Of a stretch of DNA of 64,000 nucleotides, positions 51,839 to 61,014 are shown in pieces (within the stretch, counting starts at the first letter, position 1; the number at the start of each line of letters is the position of its first letter). The translations under genes and the position numbers were made by a program. The DNA lies in the NCBI RefSeq assembly GCF_001681715.1, contig NZ_LNWY01000005.1, positions 310,001 to 374,000 on the forward strand, written 5' to 3'. Source of the stretch: Tritonibacter mobilis. Lineage in GTDB: Bacteria > Pseudomonadota > Alphaproteobacteria > Rhodobacterales > Rhodobacteraceae. The notes under the pieces were generated by a model. That model ran no database searches. It saw nothing but the letters and a program-made list of their open reading frames with translations, and was not told the origin of the DNA.

Positions 51839-53287
51839 ATGTCTCTATCGACTGCCCTCAGTAGTGCGATGACCGGTATCACGGCGGCCGGCAGGTCGAC
51901 GTCGGTGGTATCCGACAACCTCGCGAATGCCCTGACAGAGGGGTATTACCGCCGGACCCTGGACCTTAGCTCCAACGGTTCGGCAGGAGGCGTGCGGATC
52001 GGTTCCGTCCAGCGCATGATCGATCCCGCGATTCAAAAGAGCGTGCGATCTGCAGAGGCCAATTTTGCAGCAACCTCGGTCACGGCGGGATTTTATGCGC
52101 GCATCTCCGACCAGGTCGGTACAGTCAATGATGACTATTCGATCGCGCAGAGAATGACGGACATGGAAACGGCGCTGATCGAAGCAACGTCCTTGCCGGA
52201 TTCGGATGCGCGACTGAACGATTTGTCGATGCAGGCGGGCGAGTTGGCGATGTCCATTCGCAATGCTGCAGAAGGGGTGTCGACTCTGCGGAACAAAGCA
52301 GAGGATTCAATTGGAGCGCTTGTAGAAGGGCTTCAGACCAATCTGGAGACGCTCAACGACCTCAACAAAAAGATCTTGGCCGCAGAAATCCGTGGCCAGG
52401 ATCCCTCGGGCCTTGAAGATCAGCGTGATAACCTGATCAACGCCATCAACGAGGTGATCCCGGTACAGGTGCACAAGCGCGATAACAATCAAACCGCGCT
52501 CTACACCAACTCCGGCATCAAGCTCATTGACGGCGGATCGGTTGCAGAGTTTTCTTTCGACGAAACCCGTCTGGTCACCCCCTATATGTCTATCGACAAT
52601 GGGCAGCTGTCGGGGCTGGAAATCGATGGCAGGTCCATTGACACCTCCATCAACGGTAAGATCGGTGGCGGCAGCCTTGCTGCACAGTTCCATGTGCGTG
52701 ACGTCGCTTCTGTACAAGCTCAGGAAGATCTGGATACCATGGCGGCTGATTTGATTGGGCGCTTTCAGGATCCCGCCGTGGATCCGACCCTTGGTGCAAC
52801 AGATCCCGGTATCTTTACCGATGCGGGCGCTTTCTTTGATCCCGTCAACACATTGGGGGCCGCCAACCGGATTGAGCTCAATGAAGTGATCTCAATGAGC
52901 GGCAGCGCTGAGACCTGGCGTTTGCGTGATGGTCTCAATGCTACGGCGATTGGGGACCGCGGCGATACCACGATCCTCAACAACTATGCCGAGGCGATGG
53001 AAGCCACAAACACGATCACCTCCCCCGGTCTGGGGTCGGGTGATTACAGTGCCTATGCGATTGCAGCTAACCTGATGACCAATTTCACCCAGGAAAACAC
53101 CTGGGCGGAACAGGAACTGGCCTATTCCTCGGCGATTTACAGCGACATCCAGTCCCGTGAACTGGAACAAGGCGTCGATACCGATGCAGAGCTGCAAACG
53201 CTGATGATGATCGAAACGGTCTATGGTGCGAACGCCCGGATGCTTCAGGCGATTGATGAAATGATGCAGGAACTGATGAGGCTTTAA
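51839..53287 (+). CDS. flgK: hook-associated protein 1 FlgK
   Basis: 482 aa. N-terminal SSAMTGITAAGRSTSVVSDN and LANALTEGYYRRTLDL fit HAP1 D0. The long central part has INEVIPVQVHKRDNNQTALY. The C-terminal D0 has AEQELAYSSAIYSDIQSREL and LMMIETVYGANARMLQAIDE. It joins hook and filament. Between flgE and flgL, in the order seen in related bacteria; 3 bp precede flgL. Confidence 0.93.
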   Translation: MSLSTALSSAMTGITAAGRSTSVVSDNLANALTEGYYRRTLDLSSNGSAGGVRIGSVQRMIDPAIQKSVRSAEANFAATSVTAGFYARISDQVGTVNDDYSIAQRMTDMETALIEATSLPDSDARLNDLSMQAGELAMSIRNAAEGVSTLRNKAEDSIGALVEGLQTNLETLNDLNKKILAAEIRGQDPSGLEDQRDNLINAINEVIPVQVHKRDNNQTALYTNSGIKLIDGGSVAEFSFDETRLVTPYMSIDNGQLSGLEIDGRSIDTSINGKIGGGSLAAQFHVRDVASVQAQEDLDTMAADLIGRFQDPAVDPTLGATDPGIFTDAGAFFDPVNTLGAANRIELNEVISMSGSAETWRLRDGLNATAIGDRGDTTILNNYAEAMEATNTITSPGLGSGDYSAYAIAANLMTNFTQENTWAEQELAYSSAIYSDIQSRELEQGVDTDAELQTLMMIETVYGANARMLQAIDEMMQELMRL

Positions 53288-53290
53288 GCT

Positions 53291-54298
53291 ATGAATGTGC
53301 AATCCTTTGGAGACATGGCGCAATATCTCTTCCTGCGTCGCCGCTCGGTAGAGCTGAACAAAACGCTTGATACACTGACTCAGGAAATGAGTACTGGGAT
53401 CGCGTCCAATCTGCCGGAACGTCTGGGTGGTGATCTGGGCTTTGTGGTCGATCTTGAGCGTTCAATTTCAAAAATGGACAGCTATAAAGTGGCGGCACAG
53501 GAGGCAGGTCTTTTTGCCTCCACCGCACAAAGCTATCTTGAACGGATCAATGATAACGCATTGAACCTCGGCTCGGATATTCTGGCGCTGTCCAGTACCT
53601 CAAACGACACCACCACGCAGGAAATGGCAACGCAGTCAGCGAATTTCCTGACGGAAACGATCGCGAACCTGAACGGTAAGCTCTCTGGGCGTAGCCTTTT
53701 TGCGGGCACAGATACCAGTTCTACTCCGCTGGAAAGCGCAGATACCATGATGACTGCGCTCATCGCCGAAGTCGGCGCGCTTACGGATGTCGATGACATC
53801 GTCCAAGCCGTCGAGAACTGGTTCAACGATCCTGCCGGCTTTGATGCGATTATGTATAACGGCTCCACCAACAATATGAGCGCGGTGCGGATCGGAGCAA
53901 ACGAAGAGGTTAACTTTGCGCTGCGCGCCGATGATGACCGTCTAAAGCAAGCGATGCAGAGTTTCGCGCTCGGTGCGCTCGCGAGCTCGGACAACCTTTC
54001 TCATCTTTCAACTGTAGAGTCGTCTGCGTTGATCAAGCGAGCCGGGACAGAACTGATGAACGCGCAATCTGAACTGACGGATGTTCAGTCGGATCTCGGT
54101 TTCATCCAGGCGCGCATTGAGGAAACTCAGACCCGAAACACCGCGGCGCTCACCTCGATGGGGACCACTCTGAATGATCTGATCCTTGCTGACCCAGCCG
54201 AAACGGCCAGCCGGGTAGAAGAAGTGCAGTTCCAACTCGAAGCGCTCTATTCGATCACTGTGCGCTCCTCGCAACTCAATCTGTTGAACTACATGTAA
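53291..54298 (+). CDS. flgL: hook-filament junction protein FlgL (HAP3)
   Basis: 335 aa, flagellin-like. N-terminal FGDMAQYLFLRRRSVELNKT, then LTQEMSTGIASNLPERLGG; mid region LAGTDTSSTPL-like; C-terminal RVEEVQFQLEALYSITVRSS and QLNLLNYM, the flagellin-family end. It caps the hook to receive the filament. It overlaps flgI by one base (TAATG) and lies just after flgK. Confidence 0.88.
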   Translation: MNVQSFGDMAQYLFLRRRSVELNKTLDTLTQEMSTGIASNLPERLGGDLGFVVDLERSISKMDSYKVAAQEAGLFASTAQSYLERINDNALNLGSDILALSSTSNDTTTQEMATQSANFLTETIANLNGKLSGRSLFAGTDTSSTPLESADTMMTALIAEVGALTDVDDIVQAVENWFNDPAGFDAIMYNGSTNNMSAVRIGANEEVNFALRADDDRLKQAMQSFALGALASSDNLSHLSTVESSALIKRAGTELMNAQSELTDVQSDLGFIQARIEETQTRNTAALTSMGTTLNDLILADPAETASRVEEVQFQLEALYSITVRSSQLNLLNYM

Positions 54299-55401
54299 TG
54301 CGTAAGTTTCTTCATATCCTGATGACGTGCCTGTTGCTGCCGACGCTAGCGCAGGCCAATGCAATTCGCCTCAAGGATCTCGTCGAATTTGACGGGGTCC
54401 GGGGGAACGATCTGGTAGGCTATGGGCTTGTGGTCGGTCTAGACGGAACCGGGGATGGGCTTAGAAATTCACCCTTCACCGAAGAGATCATGGCCAACAT
54501 TCTGGAACGCCTCGGTGTCAACGTCAGCGGTGAGCAGTTTCGCCCCAAGAACGTTGCCGCAGTGTTTGTGACTGCGACGCTGCCTCCCTTTGCGCGCGTC
54601 GGTGGTACGATCGACGCTACGGTTTCAGCCATCGGTGATTCCAGCAGTCTTCTGGGCGGGACGCTCATTATGACGCCGCTGAACGCAGCCGATGGTCAGA
54701 TCTATGCTGTGGCACAAGGGACTATTCTCGCTGGTGGTGCCGTTGCGGAAGGCGAAGCCGCAACCGTGACGCAAGGAGTTCCGACTTCTGGCGTGATACC
54801 GTCGGGCGCACGCGTGGAGCGCGAGATCGACTTTGATCTGTCATCACTGAATTCCATGCGCCTTGCCCTTCGGGAGCCGGATTTCACCACAGCTGGCCGC
54901 ATTGAGCAGGCGATTAACAGCGAATTCGGTCGCAATGTCGCGGTCATGCGGGATTCTGGTACTGTTGAGGTCAATATCCAACGGACCAATGCGCGTTCCA
55001 CAGCCCACGCGGTGGGTCGAATGGAAAACGTGTTGGTGGAGCCGCAGCGCAAGGCCCGGGTTGTGGTGGATCAGCGTTCCGGAACCATTGTGATGGGCAG
55101 CGATGTACGTATCTCAAATGTGGCTGTTGCGCAGGGAAATCTGACCTTACGGGTCGAGGAAGCTCCGCTGGTGTCGCAACCAAACCCCTTTGCTGAAGGC
55201 GAAACCGTGGTGGTTCCCCGTACTGGTGCCGCCATCGAAGAAGAAGAAGGTGTTCAGCTGGCAGAAGTCCCGGAAACCACCTCATTATCTGAAGTCGTCG
55301 CAGGTCTGAACGCACTGGGTGTATCACCGCGTGACATGATCGACATCCTGAAGAGCCTCAAGGCCGCAGGGGCGCTGCATGCGGAGTTCGTCGTGCGTTG
55401 A
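54298..55401 (+). CDS. flgI: flagellar P-ring protein FlgI
   Basis: 367 aa. Signal peptide LHILMTCLLLPTLAQAN. Mature features: RLKDLVEFDGVRGNDLVGYG and LVVGLDGTGDGLRNSPFTEE, NVAAVFVTATLPPFARVGGT, and the C-terminal SLSEVVAGLNALGVSPRDMI. It forms the periplasmic P-ring around the rod. It overlaps flgL by one base and ends the flgEKLI operon, followed by a clear terminator. Confidence 0.96.
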   Translation: MRKFLHILMTCLLLPTLAQANAIRLKDLVEFDGVRGNDLVGYGLVVGLDGTGDGLRNSPFTEEIMANILERLGVNVSGEQFRPKNVAAVFVTATLPPFARVGGTIDATVSAIGDSSSLLGGTLIMTPLNAADGQIYAVAQGTILAGGAVAEGEAATVTQGVPTSGVIPSGARVEREIDFDLSSLNSMRLALREPDFTTAGRIEQAINSEFGRNVAVMRDSGTVEVNIQRTNARSTAHAVGRMENVLVEPQRKARVVVDQRSGTIVMGSDVRISNVAVAQGNLTLRVEEAPLVSQPNPFAEGETVVVPRTGAAIEEEEGVQLAEVPETTSLSEVVAGLNALGVSPRDMIDILKSLKAAGALHAEFVVR

Positions 55402-55425
55402 CCCGCTAACCACAGCCCCCTGACC

Positions 55426-55460
55426 AACACCCCGGGAGACCCGCCCGGGGTGTTCTTTTT
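55426..55460 (+). terminator. intrinsic terminator of the flgE-flgK-flgL-flgI operon
   Basis: AACACCCCGGG (55426-55436) / CCCGGGGTGTT (55444-55454) with loop AGACCCG, followed by C and five T. Confidence 0.92.
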
Positions 55461-55843
55461 GTGCCCGTGTTCGGGTATTTGCTCGTACTCAGGGCGAAGT
55501 CGATACCTCCGCAGCGCGGGGGAGCTGCCCACCCCTGATCTTCGGCCTCTACCGTCGATTGGTCGCGCTCTCAGGTCTGGCGCACCGATTGGGGCATCGC
55601 CTTGATGGTGTTCTGGGAGGGGTGTCCGGTTCCATACTGAATAAAACCACTGGGACAAGCGTACAGGGCCACCGCCGGAACGGTGTCGTGATCAGGTTTT
55701 GCATGAACCGATATGGATAGAGATACCTTACTCGCGCTTCCGAAGCTCTTTGTCGATAGATGGCGGGACACTGATGCAAGTCGTCAGCCTCGAATTGGCA
55801 CCGTTTGCGTACGTGTTCGCCTGAGGTCGTGCTGGAAACATGA
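55461..55843. other. intergenic region between convergent flagellar operons
   Basis: About 380 bp between the flgI and fliP terminators. Short minus-strand frames (for example 55571-55771 and 55549-55779) look non-coding or like decayed sequence. No ribosome-binding site or known domain. Confidence 0.4.
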
Positions 55844-55877
55844 AAAGCCCCGAACCGCTGAGCGGGCCGGGGCTTTG
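55844..55877 (-). terminator. intrinsic terminator after fliP
   Basis: AAAGCCCCG (55845-55853) / CGGGGCTTT (55869-55877). Read on the minus strand the hairpin is followed by TTTTC. It ends the fliF-fliH-fliN-fliP operon. Confidence 0.85.
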
Positions 55878-55900
55878 TAGGACTATATTTGCTGAATGCG

Positions 55901-56647
55901 CTAGGAGGGGTAGTAACTTCGCACCAGGGCGCTTGCGATCAGGCTCCAGCCATCGGCAACGACAAAGAACGCCAGTTTGAACGGCAATGATACCAGCGCC
56001 GGCGGCACCATCATCATCCCCATGGACATCAGCACTGCTGCCGTCACAAGATCGATCACCAAAAACGGTAGAAAGACCAAAAATCCGATCTCAAAAGCGC
56101 GGGTGATTTCCGACAGCATAAAGCTCGGTATCAGTACGGAGAGCGGTGATTCCGGCGAAGGGTCACTGCCTTGCGTTCCGGGGCGCAGATCTGCAATTGC
56201 ATAGTAGGTATCAGGGTCCAGTCGATTGGCCATAAATACCCTGAAAGGCTCGACGGCGCGTTCCAGTGCTGGCACAACCTCGAGCTCTTCGTCGATCAAA
56301 GGTGCAATGCCGGTGTCCCAAGCTTCGGTAAAGACGGGCTCCATGACGAAATAGGTCAGGAACATCGCGAGGCTGATCATCAGCATATTCGGTGGAGCCT
56401 GCTGCAAACCGATGGCCTGACGCAGGATCGACAGAACCGTAATCAGGAATGGAAAACAGGTGAGCATGACCAACAGGCCCGGCGCGACGCTGAGCACGGT
56501 GATCAATAAGATCAGCTGAATTGTACGGGCCGAGATTGATTGACCATCGGCGAGGTTGAGGCTCAATTCTTGCGCCAGCGCTACCTGCGGCTGCACCAAC
56601 AGTACAAAGACTGCCAGCGCGCCCAGAGCGAGAGTTTTCCGTATCAT
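55901..56647 (-). CDS. fliP: flagellar type III export protein FliP
   Basis: 248 aa with a signal peptide (LAVFVLLVQPQVALAQ) and membrane helices. ILLITVLSVAPGLLVMLTCF and PFLITVLSILRQAIGLQQAP then NMLMISLAMFLTYFVM, then LSVLIPSFMLSEITRAFEIG and the C-terminal FLPFLVIDLVTAAVLMSMGM with MMVPPALVSLPFKLAFFV. It is a core component of the export gate. Start overlaps fliN stop (ATGA). Last gene of the minus-strand operon. Confidence 0.97.
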   Translation of the reverse strand: MIRKTLALGALAVFVLLVQPQVALAQELSLNLADGQSISARTIQLILLITVLSVAPGLLVMLTCFPFLITVLSILRQAIGLQQAPPNMLMISLAMFLTYFVMEPVFTEAWDTGIAPLIDEELEVVPALERAVEPFRVFMANRLDPDTYYAIADLRPGTQGSDPSPESPLSVLIPSFMLSEITRAFEIGFLVFLPFLVIDLVTAAVLMSMGMMMVPPALVSLPFKLAFFVVADGWSLIASALVRSYYPS

Positions 56648-56940
56648 CCCAAACCGCTTTGCAGATCGGCGATTTCCGTCAGACGTACGGCCAATTGACC
56701 TGCCTGATCGCCTTCCATTTCTTCCAATTGTCCACGCGCCACGAGGCGGTCGCCGACATAGAGATCCACCGGATCCTCGACTTTCTTGTCGAGAGTGAGG
56801 ATCGCATTTTCGCCAAGGTTGACGAGATCTCGGATCAGCGGGCGGGCTTTGCCGACCGAAACAATCACCTCAACCGGCACTGAGACAAACGGGTTGCCAG
56901 CATCGGCCGATTTTGGGTTCAGTTCGCCAGTCTCATCCAT
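56644..56940 (-). CDS. fliN: flagellar motor switch protein FliN
   Basis: 98 aa from MDETGELNPKSADAGN; the longer frame has no ribosome-binding site. VSVPVEVIVSVGKARPLIRD, LGENAILTLDKKVEDPVDLY and GDRLVARGQLEEMEGDQAG are the SpoA/FliN core, with C-terminal LAVRLTEIADL. Part of the C-ring. Overlaps both fliH (8 bp) and fliP (4 bp), so the operon is tightly coupled. Confidence 0.94.
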   Translation of the reverse strand: MDETGELNPKSADAGNPFVSVPVEVIVSVGKARPLIRDLVNLGENAILTLDKKVEDPVDLYVGDRLVARGQLEEMEGDQAGQLAVRLTEIADLQSGLG

Positions 56941-57529
56941 AATGGCTGTCCTCTTTGAATTGATAGGAGAAGGCATCGATAGAATCGCGAATGGATTCGA
57001 TCAGGGCCTCAGAGTTGAGTTCACGTTCACTTTGGCCAACACGGAGTTGTGCCTGACCGGCGGAGAGATTTGCGTCTTCGCGCACCCGGACATTGAAGGT
57101 CGGATCTTCACCCAACAGAGCCCGGATAGCGTTGCCTTCTCCGGCAGCCGCCACGATTTCCATCGGTTCGTTGATCTGGCCTTTGGCCATCTCATTGAGG
57201 TGGTCAATCACATGGTGGCCGAACGTTGCAGCCATTGTGTCAGGTAGAATCACAGAGGTGAGGACCTTGAACATCGGATCGAGTGATTCCATCAGCTGAG
57301 ATTGCGCCTCATGGTAGGTGAAGCTTAGATCTTCGAGCGACGTAGCAAGAGTAGCGGAGACATGCGTTGTCTCCTTGTCTTTGGCTTCGATCGCGTCATC
57401 CCAACCTGCCGTATAACCTTTCTCGAAAGAGACTAGCTTGGCTTCTTCGACAATTTCCTCGGAAAAGCTGCTGACGGGTTCGACAGGAGTTTTAATGCCG
57501 AAATCTTCCAGAAGATGGGCAATTGTCAT
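56933..57529 (-). CDS. fliH: FliH-like flagellar export protein
   Basis: 198 aa. Recognised mainly by position between fliF and fliN. HLLEDFGIKTPVEPVSSFSE and VSFEKGYTAGWDDAIEAKDK resemble the N-terminal half of FliH; LSFTYHEAQSQLMESLDPMF and PDTMAATFGHHVIDHLNEMA, then ANLSAGQAQLRV, resemble its stalk and C-terminal part. FliH binds and restrains the FliI ATPase. The sequence is divergent, so confidence is only good. Its ATG overlaps the fliF stop by one base. Confidence 0.78.
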   Translation of the reverse strand: MTIAHLLEDFGIKTPVEPVSSFSEEIVEEAKLVSFEKGYTAGWDDAIEAKDKETTHVSATLATSLEDLSFTYHEAQSQLMESLDPMFKVLTSVILPDTMAATFGHHVIDHLNEMAKGQINEPMEIVAAAGEGNAIRALLGEDPTFNVRVREDANLSAGQAQLRVGQSERELNSEALIESIRDSIDAFSYQFKEDSHYG

Positions 57530-59205
57530 TACGCACGCTCCTCATTGTTTTCTTCCAGCCACCCGCGCAGAATCTGCACGGTTTCCTCTTGGCGTTCGCC
57601 GATCATGGAGCGCAGACGATCCACAGGGTCGTCGCTCATGCCACCGCCGCCGCCGAAGGTGGCGAGGCCGTCACCCATGCCGGGAAGCCCGCCCAAGGGT
57701 TGGAATTGCCCGTCACCGCCGCTGTCGATCTCGCCGTCCAGAGCGATATTCGAACCCAGATCAGGATTGGTCATAAAGCCCGCATCACCGCCTCCCATGT
57801 TGGGGAGTTCCGGCAAGCCACCAGCCGCCATTCCGTCGGGCGACGGCAGAGATTGCACCGAAGCGCCGTTACCTGCGAGAATCGGGCGCACGACAAAGAG
57901 GCCAAGGATCAGTGCAACGACAGCAAGCGCGGCCATTTGAATGATCGACATCACATCAAAGTAGAGATTGTCGAACATGGACGACGTAACGGCGGTTCCT
58001 TCTGGTTCCACGTTGGGCAGATCCATCGACTTCAGGGTGATGACGTCTCCGCGTTCAGCGTCAAAGCCAACCGCAGCAGAAATCAATTCGCGCAAAGCGT
58101 CGAGTTCTTCATCTGGTCGCGGTTCGAATGTGGCCTGACCATCAGCGGTTGGGGTCGTGACGCCGTTGATCAGCACCGCGACGGTGAGGCGCTTGATTGC
58201 TCCGGGACCGCGTACAATTTCTTTTTCGGTTTCAGAAATCTCATAGTTCACGCGTTCCCGTGTGGCATTGGTGTTAGCGCGAGACCCTTCTCCGTTGCCT
58301 GCATCACCATCAGGAATATTGGAGGCGACGGTGACCTCTCCTGCCTGATTCTGAGAGGAATCGGTACGTTCTTCGACATCGGTGCTGATGGCGACGCGGC
58401 TTTGCGGATCGACCAGTTTTTCTCGGATCGATTCGGTATCGGTGACTGTTTCAACGCTGATCTCAACCACAGCATTGCCGTGACCCACCCGCGCTTCGAC
58501 CAGTCGCAACACGCGCTCGCGCAGGGTTTGGGATCTGTCATCCGTGCCAGCGCCAGCTGCCGCAGCAGCCTCTGGGGAGCCGATCAGTGCACCATTGGCG
58601 TCGATTACGGCAACATTATCTACCGCAAGCCCGGCAACCGCCGAGGCGACAAGAAAGCGAATCGCGTTTGCTTGTGCCGGTGTAATTGGCGTGCCCATAG
58701 GTGTGACGGACACCGAGGCGGTGGGTTCAATTGTCCGTTGAAACGGATTGCTGCCAGTATTGGCAATATGTACCCGCGCCTGGCTGACATGCGGATTCGC
58801 TACAATAGTACGGGCCAGTTCGCCTTCTTTGGCGCGCCAGTAGGCAGCGTCAAACATTTGCGAAGTGGTTCCGAACCCGCTGAGCGAATCGAGCAGCTCG
58901 TACCCTTTGCCACCATTTGCAGGCAAACCTTGGCTCGCCAGCGTCATTCTCAATTCGTCACGCTTATTGGAGGGTACATAAATCGACCCGCCGCGCACTT
59001 CATAGTCGACACCGCTTTGTTCCAAAGCGCTGACCACATCTCCGGCCGAGCTGCTCTCCAGCCCAGCATATAGTAATTGCATGGATGGCTTATTCGCCAC
59101 CATGGACATGAGGAAGAAAGTAAAGATCACAGCGAGGGTCGCCCCGATCGCCATCATCCGCTTCCGCGTGTCCAAACCTGCCCAGACATTCTTGATCTGC
59201 TGCAC
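57529..59205 (-). CDS. fliF: flagellar MS-ring protein FliF
   Basis: 558 aa from GTG at 59205, chosen because CGGAGG stands 5 nt before it; a TTG start at 59244 with GGAG 7 nt upstream would add 13 residues and is a real alternative. TM1: MMAIGATLAVIFTFFLMSMV. Ring-building motifs: LLYAGLESSSAGDVVSALEQ, YVPSNKRDELRMTLASQGL, TVSVTP-like region (ASVSVTPMGTPITPAQANAI). C-terminal TM IIQMAALAVVALILGLFVVR, then the FliG-binding tail DDPVDRLRSMIGERQEETVQ. Divergent from fliL with a CtrA motif between. Confidence 0.95.
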   Translation of the reverse strand: MQQIKNVWAGLDTRKRMMAIGATLAVIFTFFLMSMVANKPSMQLLYAGLESSSAGDVVSALEQSGVDYEVRGGSIYVPSNKRDELRMTLASQGLPANGGKGYELLDSLSGFGTTSQMFDAAYWRAKEGELARTIVANPHVSQARVHIANTGSNPFQRTIEPTASVSVTPMGTPITPAQANAIRFLVASAVAGLAVDNVAVIDANGALIGSPEAAAAAGAGTDDRSQTLRERVLRLVEARVGHGNAVVEISVETVTDTESIREKLVDPQSRVAISTDVEERTDSSQNQAGEVTVASNIPDGDAGNGEGSRANTNATRERVNYEISETEKEIVRGPGAIKRLTVAVLINGVTTPTADGQATFEPRPDEELDALRELISAAVGFDAERGDVITLKSMDLPNVEPEGTAVTSSMFDNLYFDVMSIIQMAALAVVALILGLFVVRPILAGNGASVQSLPSPDGMAAGGLPELPNMGGGDAGFMTNPDLGSNIALDGEIDSGGDGQFQPLGGLPGMGDGLATFGGGGGMSDDPVDRLRSMIGERQEETVQILRGWLEENNEERA

Positions 59206-59263
59206 ATTAACCTCCGTCGCACCGGCGTTCTCTCCGGTCTGCAACCCTTTTCTCCGATTGGCC

Positions 59264-59278
59264 TTAACATTCGGTTAG
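59264..59278. promoter_or_regulatory. CtrA-type binding motif between fliF and fliL
   Basis: TTAA-CATTCGG-TTAG, one base from consensus. It sits in the gap between divergent fliF and fliL operons, 46 bp before the fliL ATG, so one site could serve both directions. Confidence 0.6.
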
Positions 59279-59324
59279 TTCCTGTCGGGTTATGAACGGG
59301 ATGCACGACGTTTTAGGGATAGCC

Positions 59325-59849
59325 ATGACAGACGCTGTAGCTGATGTAGAAACAGACGAACCGGCGAAGAAGAGTAAGATGCCCCTTATCATAGGGCTCG
59401 TACTTGGAATCGCTGGCGCAGGGGGCGGCTTCTTTGCCGTTCAGTCAGGCCTTCTTCCCTTTGGTAATAAGCCCGCGCCAGAAGTTGCGCAGGTTACCAA
59501 AGAGGCGCCAGAAGGCGTGGACAAGGGTGAGTCGGCGGAAGAGATCGCCAATCTTGCCTTTATTGAAATGGAACCGATTGTTGTCACACTGAACAGAGCC
59601 AGTGGCGTGCAACAACTTCGATTCCGTGCGCAACTCGAGGTCAACCAAGCCGATCAGGCTGAGGTTGAAACAGTCCTCCCCAGAGTTGTCGACGTTCTGA
59701 ACAGCTACCTGCGGGCGCTGGAGCTTGAGGATCTGACCGATCCGATGGCTCTGCCAAAACTGCGGGCACAGATGCTACGGCGGATCAACATCGTAACCGG
59801 ACAAGGTCGCGTGCGTGATTTGCTGATCATGGATTTCGTACTCAACTAG
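59325..59849 (+). CDS. fliL: flagellar basal-body-associated protein FliL
   Basis: 174 aa from the ATG after TTTAGGGATAGCC; two ATGs upstream lack a good ribosome-binding site. One TM segment PLIIGLVLGIAGAGGGFFAV, then a periplasmic domain with FIEMEPIVVTLN, QLRFRAQLEVNQADQAEVET, LPRVVDVLNSYLRALELEDL and QGRVRDLLIMDFVLN, typical of FliL. It is associated with the stator and motor function. It starts the fliL-DUF6468-motE-motA operon. Confidence 0.92.
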   Translation: MTDAVADVETDEPAKKSKMPLIIGLVLGIAGAGGGFFAVQSGLLPFGNKPAPEVAQVTKEAPEGVDKGESAEEIANLAFIEMEPIVVTLNRASGVQQLRFRAQLEVNQADQAEVETVLPRVVDVLNSYLRALELEDLTDPMALPKLRAQMLRRINIVTGQGRVRDLLIMDFVLN

Positions 59850-59858
59850 GAGGACAGG

Positions 59859-60326
59859 ATGGAACTTATCGCTGATATCCTGCTTGCGGCCGGAGCACTG
59901 GGTGCCGGGTTTTATTGCCTGGTGCTGTCGCGCCGACTGAAACGCTTCAACGATCTTGAAAAAGGGGTCGGAGGCGCGGTGGCAGTGCTCTCATCGCAAG
60001 TGGATGATCTGAACAAGTCGCTGGTCGCGGCGCGAAAAATGTCTGATGGCTCCAGTCAAGCGCTGGAACAGCTGACCGGACGCGCCGAATCGGTGGCCCA
60101 TAAGCTGGAGTTGATGATGGCGTCGATGCACGACATCGCACCTCAGCAAGAGGCACAGGCTCAACCCGAAGCGACCGAGGAAAATGATGCTCTCGCAGAG
60201 GCTTATGAAGCTGACGCACAGGCTGAAGTAACCGAAGACGTCGCTGAGCCCGAGCCACAGGAAGAAGCCAAGCCGGCAGGTCTGATGTTTGTGCGGCACA
60301 GCCGCAATCAAAACCGGGTGGCATGA
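59859..60326 (+). CDS. DUF6468-like flagellar-operon membrane protein
   Basis: 155 aa. N-terminal membrane anchor IADILLAAGALGAGFYCLVL, then RRLKRFNDLEKGVGGAVAVL and SSQVDDLNKSLVAARKMSD, a helical stretch, then an acidic low-complexity tail (EATEENDALAEAYEADAQAE). A family of alphaproteobacterial flagellar neighbours with no known role, usually between fliL and motE. It overlaps motE (ATGATG). Confidence 0.82.
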   Translation: MELIADILLAAGALGAGFYCLVLSRRLKRFNDLEKGVGGAVAVLSSQVDDLNKSLVAARKMSDGSSQALEQLTGRAESVAHKLELMMASMHDIAPQQEAQAQPEATEENDALAEAYEADAQAEVTEDVAEPEPQEEAKPAGLMFVRHSRNQNRVA

Positions 60327-60940
60327 TGGCGAAGGCAAATAAATCCCAAAAGATGGAGAAAGCCCGACGCGGCACACTGATGCTGTTGGCTCTTTTCCTG
60401 ATGGGGTCTGCGGTGGTTCGAATCGCCCTTGAGGCAGCGCCCGCAATCGCGCGCGAGGTTGCCGAAATCAAAGCAGGTGAGAACGACGAGGCGGCACCAT
60501 CCGCGCCGGGGCGCGCATCGGTTCCCGATTCGGCCGAAATGCAAGCCATGCTCACAGCTTTCAAGAAGCGTGAGGCCAATTTGGCTGAACGAGAGGCTGA
60601 GCTTGAAGACAGAATGAGAGCTTTGGAAATTGCTGATGAGGCAATCGACAAGAAGCTTCAGGACTTGCAACAAGCCGAGCAAAAGCTGCTTACCACACTC
60701 GCGTTGGCGGATGGTGCTGCGGAACAGGATGTGACCAAGCTCACCACCGTTTATGAACAGATGAAGCCCAAAGACGCCGCGGCTCTCTTTGAAGAGATGG
60801 ACCCGACCTTCGCGGCAGGTTTTCTCGCACGCATGAAGCCTGAGGCTGCTGCGGGTGTTATGGCGGGGCTTAGCCCAGAGGCAGCTTATACCATCAGTGT
60901 GGTGCTTGCCGGTCGAAATGGCGAGGTGCCCAAGGAGTAA
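60323..60940 (+). CDS. motE: MotE-family flagellar protein (FliG/MgtE N-terminal-like)
   Basis: 205 aa. N-terminal TM LMLLALFLMGSAVVRIALEA, a coiled coil (EANLAEREAELEDRMRALEI then QDLQQAEQKLLTTLALAD) and C-terminal YEQMKPKDAAALFEEMDPTF with AAGFLARMKPEAAAGVMAGL, the MgtE-N/FliG-like helical repeats of MotE. In Sinorhizobium MotE acts as a periplasmic chaperone for MotC. Here it sits before motA. An in-frame ATG one codon later is possible. Confidence 0.83.
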   Translation: MMAKANKSQKMEKARRGTLMLLALFLMGSAVVRIALEAAPAIAREVAEIKAGENDEAAPSAPGRASVPDSAEMQAMLTAFKKREANLAEREAELEDRMRALEIADEAIDKKLQDLQQAEQKLLTTLALADGAAEQDVTKLTTVYEQMKPKDAAALFEEMDPTFAAGFLARMKPEAAAGVMAGLSPEAAYTISVVLAGRNGEVPKE

Positions 60941-61014
60941 CTTGGGCCCTCACTCAGTCTTTTTTAACAAGACTATCCTACTCTTGAGCCAGTGACGGAA
61001 TTTGGAGCTTACCT

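Noticed and set aside
57523-59073. A 516-codon plus-strand open frame opposite fliF
   Set aside because: Antisense shadow of fliF; no family features, and the fliF motifs are unmistakable on the minus strand.
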